DNA of 49,149 nucleotides from Bacteroides sp. CAG:770 (GCA_000435075.1 FR890613.1:1-49149), one strand, 5' to 3'; positions 40,739 to 48,827 are shown, numbered from the stretch's first letter. A program made the numbers and translations. Notes: generated by a model from the letters alone, not told the origin.

Positions 40739-41914
40739 CTAGCTCAGTATGGCCGGATCGATGGTATAATTTCCTAAGAGTCCGGAGGTTATGATGCCGT
40801 CGCAGGCTAGTCTTCCCGTCAGTTCCACGACATCTCCGTAGTCGATGCCTGTCAATGCACTTATATCTTCGTCTGTCATATCCCTGTTTTTTCGTATGGT
40901 TTCCGCGATTGTGGCCAATGCGGTCGCTGTCGTGTATCCAGTCTCGTGGAGATACCTGCGGAACGTATATGTCCTTATGTCGGTTATTCCCGCTGCCGCG
41001 GCGTGTCCCAGACCAAGCTCGGAAACGAGGGTGTCAATGTCAATGACAGGTTCTGCCATCTTCTCTCTTATCAATGAGTTGCAGCCTCCGGAGCATGTGT
41101 CGTCAATCCTTCCGGGCAGGGCAAATACGCCTCGGTTGTAGGAATATGCCAGTCTGCAAGTCATGAGTCCGCCGCCTTTTGTCCGCGATTCTATAAGTAT
41201 CACTGACTCGGAAAGTCCGGCTATGATTCTGTTCCGTCGGAGAAAATTTATGGCTTTCGGGACTGTTCCGGGAGGGTAGTCCGTGATCAGTGCGCTGCCT
41301 GGGCTGTCTGCGATTTTGTCAGCCGCCCAGCCGTGGCGGAAAGGATAGACAGTGTCAATGCCGGTGGGCAGAACAGCGATTGTCGGCAGCCCGTTGTCCA
41401 ATGCCGCGTTATGGGCTGTGATGTCTGTCCCCAATGCCAAACCGCTCACTATCATTGGCTTTGTCTCTGTCCGGCTGAATGCCGCGACTATCTTTGTGCA
41501 CCATTCTGTGCCATAGCTGGTTATATCTCGTGTGCCGATTACACCGATTGCCGTACGTTTATTGAAAACCTCCTCCGGTGGCGAGGAACTCTTTATGTAC
41601 AGTCCTGCCGGGGCATCGTGACAGTCCCTGAGAATCTCGGGATACCTCTCGTCGGCAATACATAGAAATCTGCAGTTGTCCTTTTCCAGTTTCTGCAGCT
41701 CGAGTCCGGCTTCCGCTACACTGTCCCGGTTTATCTTTGGCCAGTATATGGAATTCGGTTTTAAGGTCAATGCCAATTCGTCCTTGTCTGCACGGAAGAC
41801 TTCCCCGGCTCCGCCGAAATGTTCCGCCAGTTTCAATCCCAGTGCCGGGTTGAAGCCGAAAATCTTGTTCAATGCGCACCATGGCGCGAGCTGTTCAATG
41901 CTATCGTATCTCAT
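40739..41914 (-). CDS. dprA: DNA-processing protein DprA
   Basis: 391 residues. The N-terminal helical/SAM-like part is followed by the Rossmann domain with AIGVIGTRDITSYG, SGLALGTDITAHNAALD, DYPPGTVPKAINFLRRNRIIAGLSESVILIES and GVFALPGRIDD, then a winged-helix C-terminus (MTDEDISALTGIDYGDVVELTGRL). DprA loads RecA on incoming single-stranded DNA during transformation. It is widespread, so alone it does not prove competence. It carries five GTCAATG copies in 1.2 kb, including two overlapping ones at 41033-41045. Confidence 0.93.
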   Translation of the reverse strand: MRYDSIEQLAPWCALNKIFGFNPALGLKLAEHFGGAGEVFRADKDELALTLKPNSIYWPKINRDSVAEAGLELQKLEKDNCRFLCIADERYPEILRDCHDAPAGLYIKSSSPPEEVFNKRTAIGVIGTRDITSYGTEWCTKIVAAFSRTETKPMIVSGLALGTDITAHNAALDNGLPTIAVLPTGIDTVYPFRHGWAADKIADSPGSALITDYPPGTVPKAINFLRRNRIIAGLSESVILIESRTKGGGLMTCRLAYSYNRGVFALPGRIDDTCSGGCNSLIREKMAEPVIDIDTLVSELGLGHAAAAGITDIRTYTFRRYLHETGYTTATALATIAETIRKNRDMTDEDISALTGIDYGDVVELTGRLACDGIITSGLLGNYTIDPAILS

Positions 41915-41969
41915 GCGGTCTTATTATTTCCGACGGCTAAGGTAGCGTGTCCCGACCGCATTATACAGG

Positions 41970-42005
41970 AAAAGTGGCTCAAGTCGTGAGAAATGAGCCA
42001 CTTTT
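41970..42005. terminator. Terminator between queA and dprA
   Basis: AAAAGTGGCTCA (41970-41981) pairs perfectly with 41994-42005 and has T-runs on both sides. It ends queA transcription on the minus strand about 100 bp after the stop. The bases 42006-42104 are A+T-rich with no gene. Confidence 0.75.
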
Positions 42006-42104
42006 TTATGTTTTTTAAACTTTTTCCGATTTTTCTTAAACTTCCCTGCACGTGAAACCACCTGCAAAAATGTTTTTCTTAAAGATTTCCGGCATTGACC
42101 TTCA

Positions 42105-43157
42105 TCAGATGATGAGGAGGGAGTCTCCGTAAGGTCCGAATTTGTAGCCTTCCTTCAACGCGATTTCGTAGGCGTTCATGACATTGTCATAACCTCCGAA
42201 GGCTGCGACAGCCATGAGCATTGTCGAGCAAGGCATGTGGAAGTTCGACACGATTGCATTAGGAACTGCGAATCTGTAAGGAGGGAAGATGAATTTGTTG
42301 GTCCATCCGTCATAAGCCTGGACCTCGTCGTTGGTGGTGACGTATGTCTCAAGGCCTCTCATGACGGTGACTCCGACCGCGAGAACCTTGTGGCCTTCGC
42401 GCTTGGTCTTGTTTATGACTTCTGCAGACTCAGGCGTAATGATGAGCCTCTCCGAATCCATCTTGTGCTTTGAAAGGTCTTCCACGTCCACTTTGCGGAT
42501 ATAGCCGATACCCATGTGCTCTGTGATGAAGGTCTTGTTTATATCCTTGAGAATCATCATGTTAAAGAGCTCGCGGCTGAAGTGGAGTCCTGCAGCAGGT
42601 GCAGAGACGGCGCCTTCCTTGTCGGCGAAGATGGTCTGGAAATTGACCTTGTCCTCAGGTGTGACCTTTGGTTTTACGTATTTAGGGACCGGTGTTTCGC
42701 CGAGGCTGAACAATGTCTGCTTGAAGTCTTCGTATTTTCCGTCGTAGAGGAATCTGAGTGTGCGGCCTCTGGATGTGGTGTTGTCAATGACTTCCGCCAC
42801 GAGGCTGTCGTCTCCGAAGTAGAGTTTGTTTCCGATTCTGATTTTTCTTGCAGGCTCGACAATCACATCCCAGAGTCTCTGCTCTTTATTGAGTTCCCTG
42901 AGCAGGAATACCTCAATGTCGGCACCTGTTTTCTCTTTCTTTCCGAGAAGTCTGGCCGGGAAAACTTTTGTGTCGTTCAGAACGAATGTGTCGCCCTTTC
43001 CAAAATAGTCAGTGATGTTCTTGAAAATCTTGTGCTCGATTTCACCTGTGTCTTTGTGAAGCACCATCATGCGGCTCTCGTCTCTCCATTTTGCGGTAGG
43101 TTCGTGTGCAACGTCGTTTTTGAGCGAAAGCTGAAACTGGAACTGTGATAATTTCAT
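42105..43157 (-). CDS. queA: S-adenosylmethionine:tRNA ribosyltransferase-isomerase
   Basis: Moves the ribosyl group of SAM onto 7-aminomethyl-7-deazaguanine in tRNA to form epoxyqueuosine. The 350-residue protein carries the family segments FVLNDTKVFPARLLGKK, PAAGLHFS, THMGIGYIRKV-like EHMGIGYI, and VSNFHMPCSTMLM near the C-terminus. A MITE sits 34 bp upstream of its start (43191-43385), so the original promoter region may be interrupted. Confidence 0.95.
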   Translation of the reverse strand: MKLSQFQFQLSLKNDVAHEPTAKWRDESRMMVLHKDTGEIEHKIFKNITDYFGKGDTFVLNDTKVFPARLLGKKEKTGADIEVFLLRELNKEQRLWDVIVEPARKIRIGNKLYFGDDSLVAEVIDNTTSRGRTLRFLYDGKYEDFKQTLFSLGETPVPKYVKPKVTPEDKVNFQTIFADKEGAVSAPAAGLHFSRELFNMMILKDINKTFITEHMGIGYIRKVDVEDLSKHKMDSERLIITPESAEVINKTKREGHKVLAVGVTVMRGLETYVTTNDEVQAYDGWTNKFIFPPYRFAVPNAIVSNFHMPCSTMLMAVAAFGGYDNVMNAYEIALKEGYKFGPYGDSLLII

Positions 43158-43179
43158 TATATTGTCCTCTAATATATAG

Positions 43180-43396
43180 TCAAAACATTACTCAAGTTTC
43201 GCAAACTGTCAAACTTGCTGAACCTCAGCGGAAATATGAGGGCTGTCACTCGTCCGGAGGCTGTTAGCCCAACGCGCTTTTTTATGTGAACGTTACCCTC
43301 ACCCTAAATCCATCCCCTCGGGGAAGGGACTTGCCCTCGCCCTGTCGGGTTCCAAAAGCGGTGTTTCACCCTTGCGAAACTTGAGTCAAAACATTA
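43180..43396. mobile_element. Intact 195-bp MITE with 11-bp target duplication
   Basis: Element 43191-43385: CTCAAGTTTCGCAA at the left end and its exact reverse complement at 43372-43385. The flanks are direct repeats TCAAAACATTA (43180-43190 and 43386-43396; 13 bp if the shared AG is counted). No coding capacity. The right half contains CGTTACCCTCACCCTAAATC and a CCCCTCGGGG hairpin shared with the 19.9-kb copy. Duplications of this length are known from IS4-like transposases, but no helper gene is in the window. Confidence 0.88.
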
Positions 43397-43446
43397 TCAT
43401 ATACGAGAAAATATCGAATTTGTTTCATCTCGTCCTTTCTTTTTTG

Positions 43447-43454
43447 TAAGTTTG
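43447..43454 (+). promoter_or_regulatory. Promoter -7 box immediately before the NUDIX start codon
   Basis: TAAGTTTG followed by CGGAAT and then ATG at 43461. Transcription would start at or within a base or two of the initiation codon, so the mRNA is probably leaderless. Confidence 0.55.
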
Positions 43455-43460
43455 CGGAAT

Positions 43461-44075
43461 ATGCACAAGATATATTTTGACCGCAGGTCCATTATAATAT
43501 GTACTCCGGAGGAAGCAGCATTGACAGACCCCAATGCTGTCGAGTTTCATTTTACCGACAGGAACGACATCCGTCCGCTGGTGGAGATGTTCGAGACTTC
43601 GACAACTCTCGAGCGTATCTACATTCCTTCCGATTCTGTGGAGGAGTGTTACCGGATTGTTTGCGGTCAGTTCAAGGAGGTCAATGCTGCCGGAGGTCTG
43701 GCCTGCAATCGTCGTGGTGATTTTCTGATGATTCGCCGTGATGGCCTCTGGGATCTACCGAAAGGCCATCAGGAGTCTGGTGAGGATATCAGTGTCACAG
43801 CTCTCCGTGAAGTCGAAGAAGAAACCGGTGTTGAAGATCTGCAACTCGGTGACCTGATATGTGTTACCGACCATTGTTATCGCCGTAACAACATCTGGCA
43901 CCTCAAGCACACCTGGTGGTACCACATGTCCTACCTCAAACCGGTCGATCTCATCCCCCAGACCGAAGAGGACATCACCAAAGCCGCCTGGGTAGCCAAG
44001 TCCAGCCTCCCACCCTACCTCAAGAACACCTACCCCTCCATCAGAGAAGTATTCCTCGCCGCCAAAATCGTGTAG
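43461..44075 (+). CDS. NUDIX hydrolase, Bacteroidota two-domain type
   Basis: 204 residues. The N-terminal 75 or so (MHKIYFDRRSIIIC...VEEC) form a small domain seen with such NUDIX proteins. The C-terminal NUDIX box reads GHQESGEDISVTALREVEEETGV. The substrate is unknown, possibly a nucleotide or diphosphoinositol-like compound. I start at ATG 43461; the frame opens at 43452, but that is inside the promoter. It is followed by tandem repeats and a 155-bp element. Confidence 0.85.
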   Translation: MHKIYFDRRSIIICTPEEAALTDPNAVEFHFTDRNDIRPLVEMFETSTTLERIYIPSDSVEECYRIVCGQFKEVNAAGGLACNRRGDFLMIRRDGLWDLPKGHQESGEDISVTALREVEEETGVEDLQLGDLICVTDHCYRRNNIWHLKHTWWYHMSYLKPVDLIPQTEEDITKAAWVAKSSLPPYLKNTYPSIREVFLAAKIV

Positions 44076-44112
44076 CGGATGGCGGATGTGAGGGTGACAG
44101 GGTTCGCCGCGA

Positions 44113-44210
44113 GCATTTCCGGAGTTGCATCTCGATGCGTGGTGGGCGTCTACGGCGTTGCGTCTTGGTGCGTGGTGATCGTCTCCCGAGTTGCGTCTTT
44201 GTGCGGGCGG
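44113..44210. repeat. Three tandem copies of a 33-bp repeat
   Basis: Units at 44113-44144 (32 bp), 44145-44177 and 44178-44210 share the pattern GYRTYTCCGGAGTTGCGTCT-YGRTGCGTGGTG with a few differences. There are no spacers, so it is not a CRISPR array. The last unit abuts the left end of the 155-bp element copy B. Two further copies lie at 48848-48877 and 49125-49149. Confidence 0.7.
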
Positions 44211-44363
44211 GACGGTGCCACACTTGATTTTGTAATAAGCTGAAAATTAGATATTTGTATTTTAGGGCGTGGAATTTCGACCAAAAAAAGGCCGCGATTC
44301 CACGCCCTTTATAAATCCCCGTTGATTATCAATGCCTTACAAAGGGGCCCGTGGCGCCGTCCC
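44209..44363. repeat. 155-bp inverted-repeat element, copy B
   Basis: Ends GGGACGGTGCCAC (44209-44221) and GTGGCGCCGTCCC (44351-44363), identical to copy A. The internal hairpin stem is GGGCGTGGAAT/ATTCCACGCCC around an A7 run. TTGATTATCAATG lies at 44322-44334, offset 113-125, exactly as in copy A, while most other bases differ. A short match (CTGGCCAGG) also lies 44-46 bp past the right end of both copies. Confidence 0.78.
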
Positions 44364-44532
44364 GACGAGGGGACGGGGTGATGAATATGCTTGTGCCATT
44401 GACTCGGACTGGCCAGGTTCAGGTGGTGGTCAATATACCCGTGACACCTTTCCGACGCGCCGTGCCGGGCGGGAATCGGGGCGGATGTGAAAGTAATTGG
44501 GGAAGTGTAATGAGTTATCGGCATAAATTTAT
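44364..44532 (+). other. G+C-rich spacer before pyrE
   Basis: No gene and no strong hairpin of its own. It carries a CATTGAC at 44398 and short G+C-rich inverted bits (GCGCCGTGCCGGGCGGG). The short open frames on the minus strand here are composition artefacts. Confidence 0.3.
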
Positions 44533-44540
44533 TAATTTTG
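44533..44540 (+). promoter_or_regulatory. Promoter -7 box for pyrE
   Basis: TAATTTTG fits TAnnTTTG, with a start expected near 44547. The leader of about 50 nt begins with a hairpin, GAAACCCG/CGGGTTTC (44548-44555 and 44567-44574). Confidence 0.6.
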
Positions 44541-44595
44541 TTGTCGGGAAACCCGGTGGGGAAAATCGGGTTTCTGAGAATAAAACACTAACATC

Positions 44596-45231
44596 ATGGA
44601 AACTGGAACAGATAAGAAACTTGCTAAGTCATTGATGGACATCAAGGCGGTTCTGCTTAGGCCGGAACAGCCTTTCACTTGGGCATCTGGCTGGCATTCA
44701 CCTATTTATTGTGACAACAGAAGAATCCTTTCGCATCCTGAACTGCGTGCGCAGGTGGCAGAATGGCTGGCAGAGAAAGCGATGGAACTCTATCCTGAAG
44801 CAGAAGTCGTGGCTGGTGTTGCTACAGGAGCTATTGCACATGGCGTTCTCGCTGCTGACAGGATGAAGAAACCTTTCGTATATGTGCGTCCGAAACCAAA
44901 GGATCATGGAACCGGATCACAGATAGAAGGCGAACTCGCTCCGGGAAAGAAAGTCGTTGTCATTGAGGATCTTATCTCGACGGGAATGAGCAGTCTCGCG
45001 GCTGTCAAGGCTCTTAGGGACGCCGGCGCGGACGTGCTAGGAATGGTGGCGATCTTCACTTACGGATTCGATCTTGCGGCACAGCGCTTTGCAGAAGAAA
45101 ACGTGAAACTCGATACATTGTCATGTTATTCGGCACTCGTTGAGGTGGCAGGAGAGACAGGATATATATCTGCATCCGCAGCCGAGTCACTCCACGAATG
45201 GAGGGCAAACCCTTCAGAATGGGGAAAATAG
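44596..45231 (+). CDS. pyrE: Orotate phosphoribosyltransferase
   Basis: Forms OMP from orotate and PRPP in pyrimidine synthesis. 211 residues with YVRPKPKDHGTGSQIEG (the flexible catalytic loop) and VVVIEDLISTGMSSLAAVKALRDAGA (the PRPP-binding motif). It is the first gene of a unit with the SRPBCC protein, the rRNA methylase and the TPR protein. A hairpin in the leader may affect its expression. Confidence 0.96.
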   Translation: METGTDKKLAKSLMDIKAVLLRPEQPFTWASGWHSPIYCDNRRILSHPELRAQVAEWLAEKAMELYPEAEVVAGVATGAIAHGVLAADRMKKPFVYVRPKPKDHGTGSQIEGELAPGKKVVVIEDLISTGMSSLAAVKALRDAGADVLGMVAIFTYGFDLAAQRFAEENVKLDTLSCYSALVEVAGETGYISASAAESLHEWRANPSEWGK

Positions 45232-45254
45232 CATTGACCTAAAATACAATTGAT

Positions 45255-45731
45255 ATGGAGGTTAAGAGTAAGCACAGGTCGGTGCGCAGGGCGCCGTACA
45301 TGCTTTATATGCCGTTCGCGGACTTGAGGAATTTCGTCGCAATGCTCCCCGAGGACAAGAAAAAGGACATTGAGGCGGACTATGATTCGTTGCACGCGAC
45401 TGTGCAGGGATTCAATGTCGGGGTGCGCGTTCAGGAAAGGGTTCCTTATTCACGCATCACATACAAGGACGACGGAGCGCCGTTCCAGTTCACTGTCAAT
45501 ATTCACTTCGATGCCGACGGCGGAAACCCGGACAGCACTGATTTTCACATCGATATACAGGCCGATCTTAATTTCATGATGAAGATGGTGCTTGGTTCGA
45601 AACTGAAGGACGTGGTGGATAAGATGGTCGATTCAGTCGCGGATATGGCTGAAGGCAAGATGCCGGAAGGCATTGATCCGTCAATGTTCCCTGAGGGGAT
45701 GGACCCGTCCAAGTTCGGCATCAAACTTTGA
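45255..45731 (+). CDS. SRPBCC-superfamily (START/polyketide-cyclase-like) protein
   Basis: 158 residues. Predicted helix-grip features: an N-terminal strand, helices around FADLRNFVAMLPEDKKKDIEADYDSL, alternating strands (GFNVGVRVQERVPYSRITYK, PFQFTVNIHFDAD, DFHIDIQADLNFMMKMV) and a long C-terminal helix LKDVVDKMVDSVADMAEG. A protein of this type commonly follows pyrE in Bacteroidota. Ligand and function are unknown. It lies 23 bp after pyrE. Confidence 0.75.
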   Translation: MEVKSKHRSVRRAPYMLYMPFADLRNFVAMLPEDKKKDIEADYDSLHATVQGFNVGVRVQERVPYSRITYKDDGAPFQFTVNIHFDADGGNPDSTDFHIDIQADLNFMMKMVLGSKLKDVVDKMVDSVADMAEGKMPEGIDPSMFPEGMDPSKFGIKL

Positions 45732-45737
45732 TTTCTT

Positions 45738-47246
45738 TTGAACACTGTTTTCGAGACATATCTTAAAGAGGCGATAGGGGAGGACAATGCCCGTATCGCC
45801 CTTGATGCGTTATCCGGGCCCGCTTCAGTGTCCGTGAGAATGAATCCGGGGAAGGTCAATGCGGGTGTTGTCAATGCGGGTGTGACCGAGCTTAATGCCG
45901 GAATTGTCAATGCTGATGTGACCGAGGCTAATACCGATATCTCTGCTAATCAAGACTTTACGGCACTAATGGCAAATTTTCCATCTGAGATTTGCCAAAA
46001 AATATCCCCTGTGGCATGGAGTCCTTACGGAATTTTCCTGCCGGAACGCCCATGTTTCACACTCGATCCGCTGCTCCACGCAGGCTGCTACTATGTCCAG
46101 GACTCGTCGGCAATGTTCGTCGGCCACGTCTTCCGGGAAGTGTTGAGGTCAATGCTGGAGTCCGGAAGGATAGATAGCGGAAGACCTGTAAGGGTGCTGG
46201 ACCTGTGTGCCGCACCGGGAGGAAAGACAACAGATATACTCGCTTCATTGAAAATGTCCGGGTGCCAGTCTTATGTGTTGGTTTCCAATGAGATAATGAA
46301 GCAGAGGGCTGCTGTTCTGGCTGACAATGCAGGGATTTGGGGCGACCCTCATGTCGTAGTTACCTCATTGGATCCCAAGGCGTTTGCTTCGCTTCAGGGC
46401 TATTTCGATATCATCGTCGCAGACGTTCCGTGCTCCGGAGAGGGCATGTTCCGCAAGGACGCCGAGGCTCTCGCCCAATGGTCTGCCGACAATGTCGCTT
46501 TGTGCCAGGCCCGACAGCGCCGAATCGTCGCTGATGTGTGGCCGGCATTGGCAGAGGGCGGGTCAATGATATATTCGACTTGCACGTTCAACCGGTTCGA
46601 GAATGATGACAACGCGGAGTGGATCGCGTCGGAGCTCGGAGCGGAAAAGTTTATTTTCAATGCTGATTTTCAGGGGGTTCTGAAGACCGGTATGGGGACA
46701 GGACTGGTGCCGGGACTGGTACCTAGTGAGGGCCAATACTGTGCAGCATTGACAAGAACCTCCGAGAATCGCGGCTACGCGTTTGCAGGCGGCAGGCGGC
46801 AGGATAGGAAGGCGGTAGCGGAACTTCCGAAAGACATTGACCTGAAGGTGAGGAATTATTTTTGCGGGGAGGTCAGGTCAATGCTGCGGTCAGATATGAT
46901 TGTCGCTGTGCCTGAGGAACTTATGGACGAAATCAGACTGCTCGATGTGCTTCGTCCGATTTTGAGGGGAACGGCTGTCGGGCAGTTGAAAGGTAAGGAT
47001 ATTGTTCCTGATGAGGATCTTGCTTTGTGCATGGATTTGAAACGGGGAGTGTTTCCGGAGGCGGAATTGACGAGGGAACAGGCATTGGCCTTTCTCCATA
47101 AAGATACATTGACATTGACAAATTCCGAAAGGGGGATTGTGCTGCTGACTTTTGGATGGCATCCGCTCGGGTTTGTGAAAAATCTCGGAAATCGCTGCAA
47201 CAATCTGCATCCGCAGGGGCGGCGAATCCGAATGAACATTGATTGA
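45738..47246 (+). CDS. RsmF-type rRNA (cytosine-C5) methyltransferase
   Basis: 502 residues from a TTG start at 45738; no ATG precedes the conserved VSVRMNPGK. NOL1/NOP2/Sun core: VLDLCAAPGGKTTDIL (SAM site), DVPCSGEGMFRKD and STCTFNRFENDDN with the two catalytic cysteines. The C-terminal RNA-binding part ends GWHPLGFVKNLGNRCNNLHPQGRRIRM. Residues about 40-70 are an unusual insert of VNAG/VNAD repeats encoded by tandem GTCAATGCxGGTGTT-like units (45855-45930). The protein probably modifies 16S rRNA. Confidence 0.9.
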   Translation: MNTVFETYLKEAIGEDNARIALDALSGPASVSVRMNPGKVNAGVVNAGVTELNAGIVNADVTEANTDISANQDFTALMANFPSEICQKISPVAWSPYGIFLPERPCFTLDPLLHAGCYYVQDSSAMFVGHVFREVLRSMLESGRIDSGRPVRVLDLCAAPGGKTTDILASLKMSGCQSYVLVSNEIMKQRAAVLADNAGIWGDPHVVVTSLDPKAFASLQGYFDIIVADVPCSGEGMFRKDAEALAQWSADNVALCQARQRRIVADVWPALAEGGSMIYSTCTFNRFENDDNAEWIASELGAEKFIFNADFQGVLKTGMGTGLVPGLVPSEGQYCAALTRTSENRGYAFAGGRRQDRKAVAELPKDIDLKVRNYFCGEVRSMLRSDMIVAVPEELMDEIRLLDVLRPILRGTAVGQLKGKDIVPDEDLALCMDLKRGVFPEAELTREQALAFLHKDTLTLTNSERGIVLLTFGWHPLGFVKNLGNRCNNLHPQGRRIRMNID

Positions 47247-47247
47247 T

Positions 47248-48168
47248 ATGCGCAGATTTTTTGTTTTCGTAGCGGCGGCCGTGTTGTTTTCGAGTGCGGC
47301 TCTGGCTCAGGTTTCGTCTAAGGATTTCAATGACCGTTATCATCTTCTGGTGTCGAAACTGGGGCCTTCCGGTGTGGGTGTCGAGACGTTGATCAATCGT
47401 TGGGAGGCAGCGTATCCTGATGATATTGAGATGCTTATAGCGAAGTTTAGTTTTTATTTCTCTAAGTCGCAGAGTTCTTCTGTGGTGGTCAAGGATCAGG
47501 ATAAGTATCTTGGTGAGAAGCCGGTTTTTTCGCTGAAGGATTCGACGGGGAAGGCCGTGAATTATTTTACGGAGAGTTTTTATGATGATGAGCTGTTCGG
47601 CCAGGCCCAGAAGGCGTTGGAAAAGGCGATTCAGCTGGCTCCGGACAGGCTGGATTTCCGTTTTATGAAGACGGCGGCGTATGTTGGTTATGAAAAGGAA
47701 AGTCCTGACATGGCGTTGTCGGACCTCAGGTCGCTCATTATCTACAATGAGACTCAGCATCCTTCGTGGGTGTATGCTGCTGATGGTAAGGTAGATGAGG
47801 AGTTTTTCGTGGCAGCTGTCCAGGAGTATTGTTATGTGTTTTTCAAGTATGCGACACCGGGTTCCTATGAGGCGTTCCGTGAGTTGTCCCAGACGATGCT
47901 GTCTTACAGGCCGAATGATGTTCTTTTCCTGGATAACATGGGTTCGTATTATCTGGTGGTGAAGAAGGATAACAAGCAGGCGCTCAAGTATTACAATAAA
48001 GTGTTGAAAATCAAGCCTGATGACCTTACGGCAATAAAGAATGTGGTGCTAATGGCGAGGTCTTCAGGGAATGTGAAGCTGGAGAAGAAGTATCTTCCAA
48101 TGCTGGTGAAATACACTGATAGTGAGGCGGAAAGGATGTCTGCGAAGGCCCGGCTGGAGAAGTTGTAG
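47248..48168 (+). CDS. Exported tetratricopeptide-repeat protein
   Basis: 306 residues from ATG 47248 (MRRFFVFVAAAVLFSSAALAQ, a signal peptide); the open frame begins with a TTG at 47239. TPR-like helices occur in the C-terminal half (NDVLFLDNMGSYYLVVKKDNKQALKYYNKVLKIKPDD), with another near AQKALEKAIQLAPDRLDFRF. It is probably a periplasmic scaffold of unknown partner. The gene starts 1 bp after the methylase stop. Confidence 0.8.
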   Translation: MRRFFVFVAAAVLFSSAALAQVSSKDFNDRYHLLVSKLGPSGVGVETLINRWEAAYPDDIEMLIAKFSFYFSKSQSSSVVVKDQDKYLGEKPVFSLKDSTGKAVNYFTESFYDDELFGQAQKALEKAIQLAPDRLDFRFMKTAAYVGYEKESPDMALSDLRSLIIYNETQHPSWVYAADGKVDEEFFVAAVQEYCYVFFKYATPGSYEAFRELSQTMLSYRPNDVLFLDNMGSYYLVVKKDNKQALKYYNKVLKIKPDDLTAIKNVVLMARSSGNVKLEKKYLPMLVKYTDSEAERMSAKARLEKL

Positions 48169-48502
48169 GGGGCGCTGGGAATTGGCTTGAAAGCCAGCGA
48201 GTACATAGTGAAAATCGAGGAGTTGTATTCGGTCTTGTGTGGGGATACGGAGTAGTTCAGTCTATTTGGGAGTATTCGGATGGACTGGGGGAGACTGACT
48301 TTGTTTTGCGGTACTTCGCTCTGGATGTGAATGACTTAGGAGGATGATTTCATCTAAGGAAGCCTTGTGGATTCGCTTATGGTCTTGTGAAGAGGTGGAC
48401 TCTTTCTGTATCGCTTGTGAGTTTTGTGACGGCCTTAGTGCTGGAATTCTTGCTTGGAATGTGATGAATTGTGATGTGGATGTGAAACAAATGACCGTGA
48501 CT
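48169..48502. other. Gene-free spacer before the SRP RNA gene
   Basis: About 330 bp with no convincing gene. A minus-strand open frame (48262-48510) lacks family resemblance and regular codon use. A GGCTTGAAAGCC hairpin lies near 48182-48194 but has no T-run. Otherwise I see nothing here. Confidence 0.35.
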
Positions 48503-48533
48503 TTTGTCAATTAAAGAAAAATACGTATATTTG
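48503..48533 (+). promoter_or_regulatory. Promoter of the SRP RNA gene
   Basis: TTTG (48503-48506), 19 bp spacer, TATATTTG (48526-48533): the best -33/-7 match in the window. The RNA 5' end at about 48539 is 6 bp downstream. Confidence 0.8.
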
Positions 48534-48538
48534 CAGTC

Positions 48539-48635
48539 GGGAAAGTCGTACACGACCAGCTCCCTCTAAACTCCCCCAGGGTCGGAAGGCAGCAAGGGTA
48601 GGAGGTTGTAGCGGTGCGATGTGCTAAGCTTTCCC
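48539..48635 (+). ncRNA. ffs: Small bacterial SRP RNA (4.5S type)
   Basis: A 97-nt transcript whose ends GGGAAAG (48539-48545) and CTTTCCC (48629-48635) pair. The apical domain contains the invariant GTCGGAAGGCAGCAAGGGT (48581-48599), the GGAA tetraloop and Ffh-binding internal loops of domain IV. It binds Ffh for co-translational targeting of membrane proteins. It is small, with no Alu domain. A T-run follows directly. Confidence 0.95.
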
Positions 48636-48643
48636 TTTTTTTG
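48629..48643 (+). terminator. T-run ending the SRP RNA
   Basis: The closing stem of the SRP RNA itself serves as the terminator hairpin, followed by TTTTTTTG from 48636. Confidence 0.7.
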
Positions 48644-48672
48644 TCTCCGGGTGGCAGGGTTTGTGGGGGGGA

Positions 48673-48827
48673 GGTCGGCGGATTTGCGTTTTATTAGTCC
48701 TCGATAGTCAAGTGTTTCTGAAATTCCAATCTGCCGACTCGATACGATAAAAATAAGGGGGCTCGGCGGATAGTGCTAACATAACTTATTGATAATCAAT
48801 GCTTCCAAAATCGGTAATCTGCCGACC
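48673..48827. repeat. 155-bp inverted-repeat element, copy C (divergent)
   Basis: Ends GGTCGGCGGATT (48673-48684) and AATCTGCCGACC (48816-48827), inverted with one mismatch and weaker pairing outwards. An internal hairpin ATCTGCCGA/TCGGCGGAT lies at about 48729-48771. TTGATAATCAATG is at 48789-48801. Length and order of parts match copies A and B, yet the terminal and stem sequences are different, as if compensatory changes kept the fold. Confidence 0.65.

Noticed and set aside
40739..41914. DprA as proof that GTCAATG is a DNA-uptake sequence
   Set aside because: DprA occurs in most bacteria whether or not they are competent, so its presence does not decide between uptake and other roles.
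44113..44210. Possible CRISPR array
   Set aside because: The 33-bp units are directly adjacent with no unique spacers, only three in number, and no cas genes are present.
46933..47760. 275-codon minus-strand open frame
   Set aside because: It overlaps the end of the rRNA methylase and the TPR gene. The translation is arginine/leucine-rich noise.
48262..48510. 82-codon minus-strand open frame before ffs
   Set aside because: No start context, no family pattern and irregular composition. Treated as non-coding spacer.
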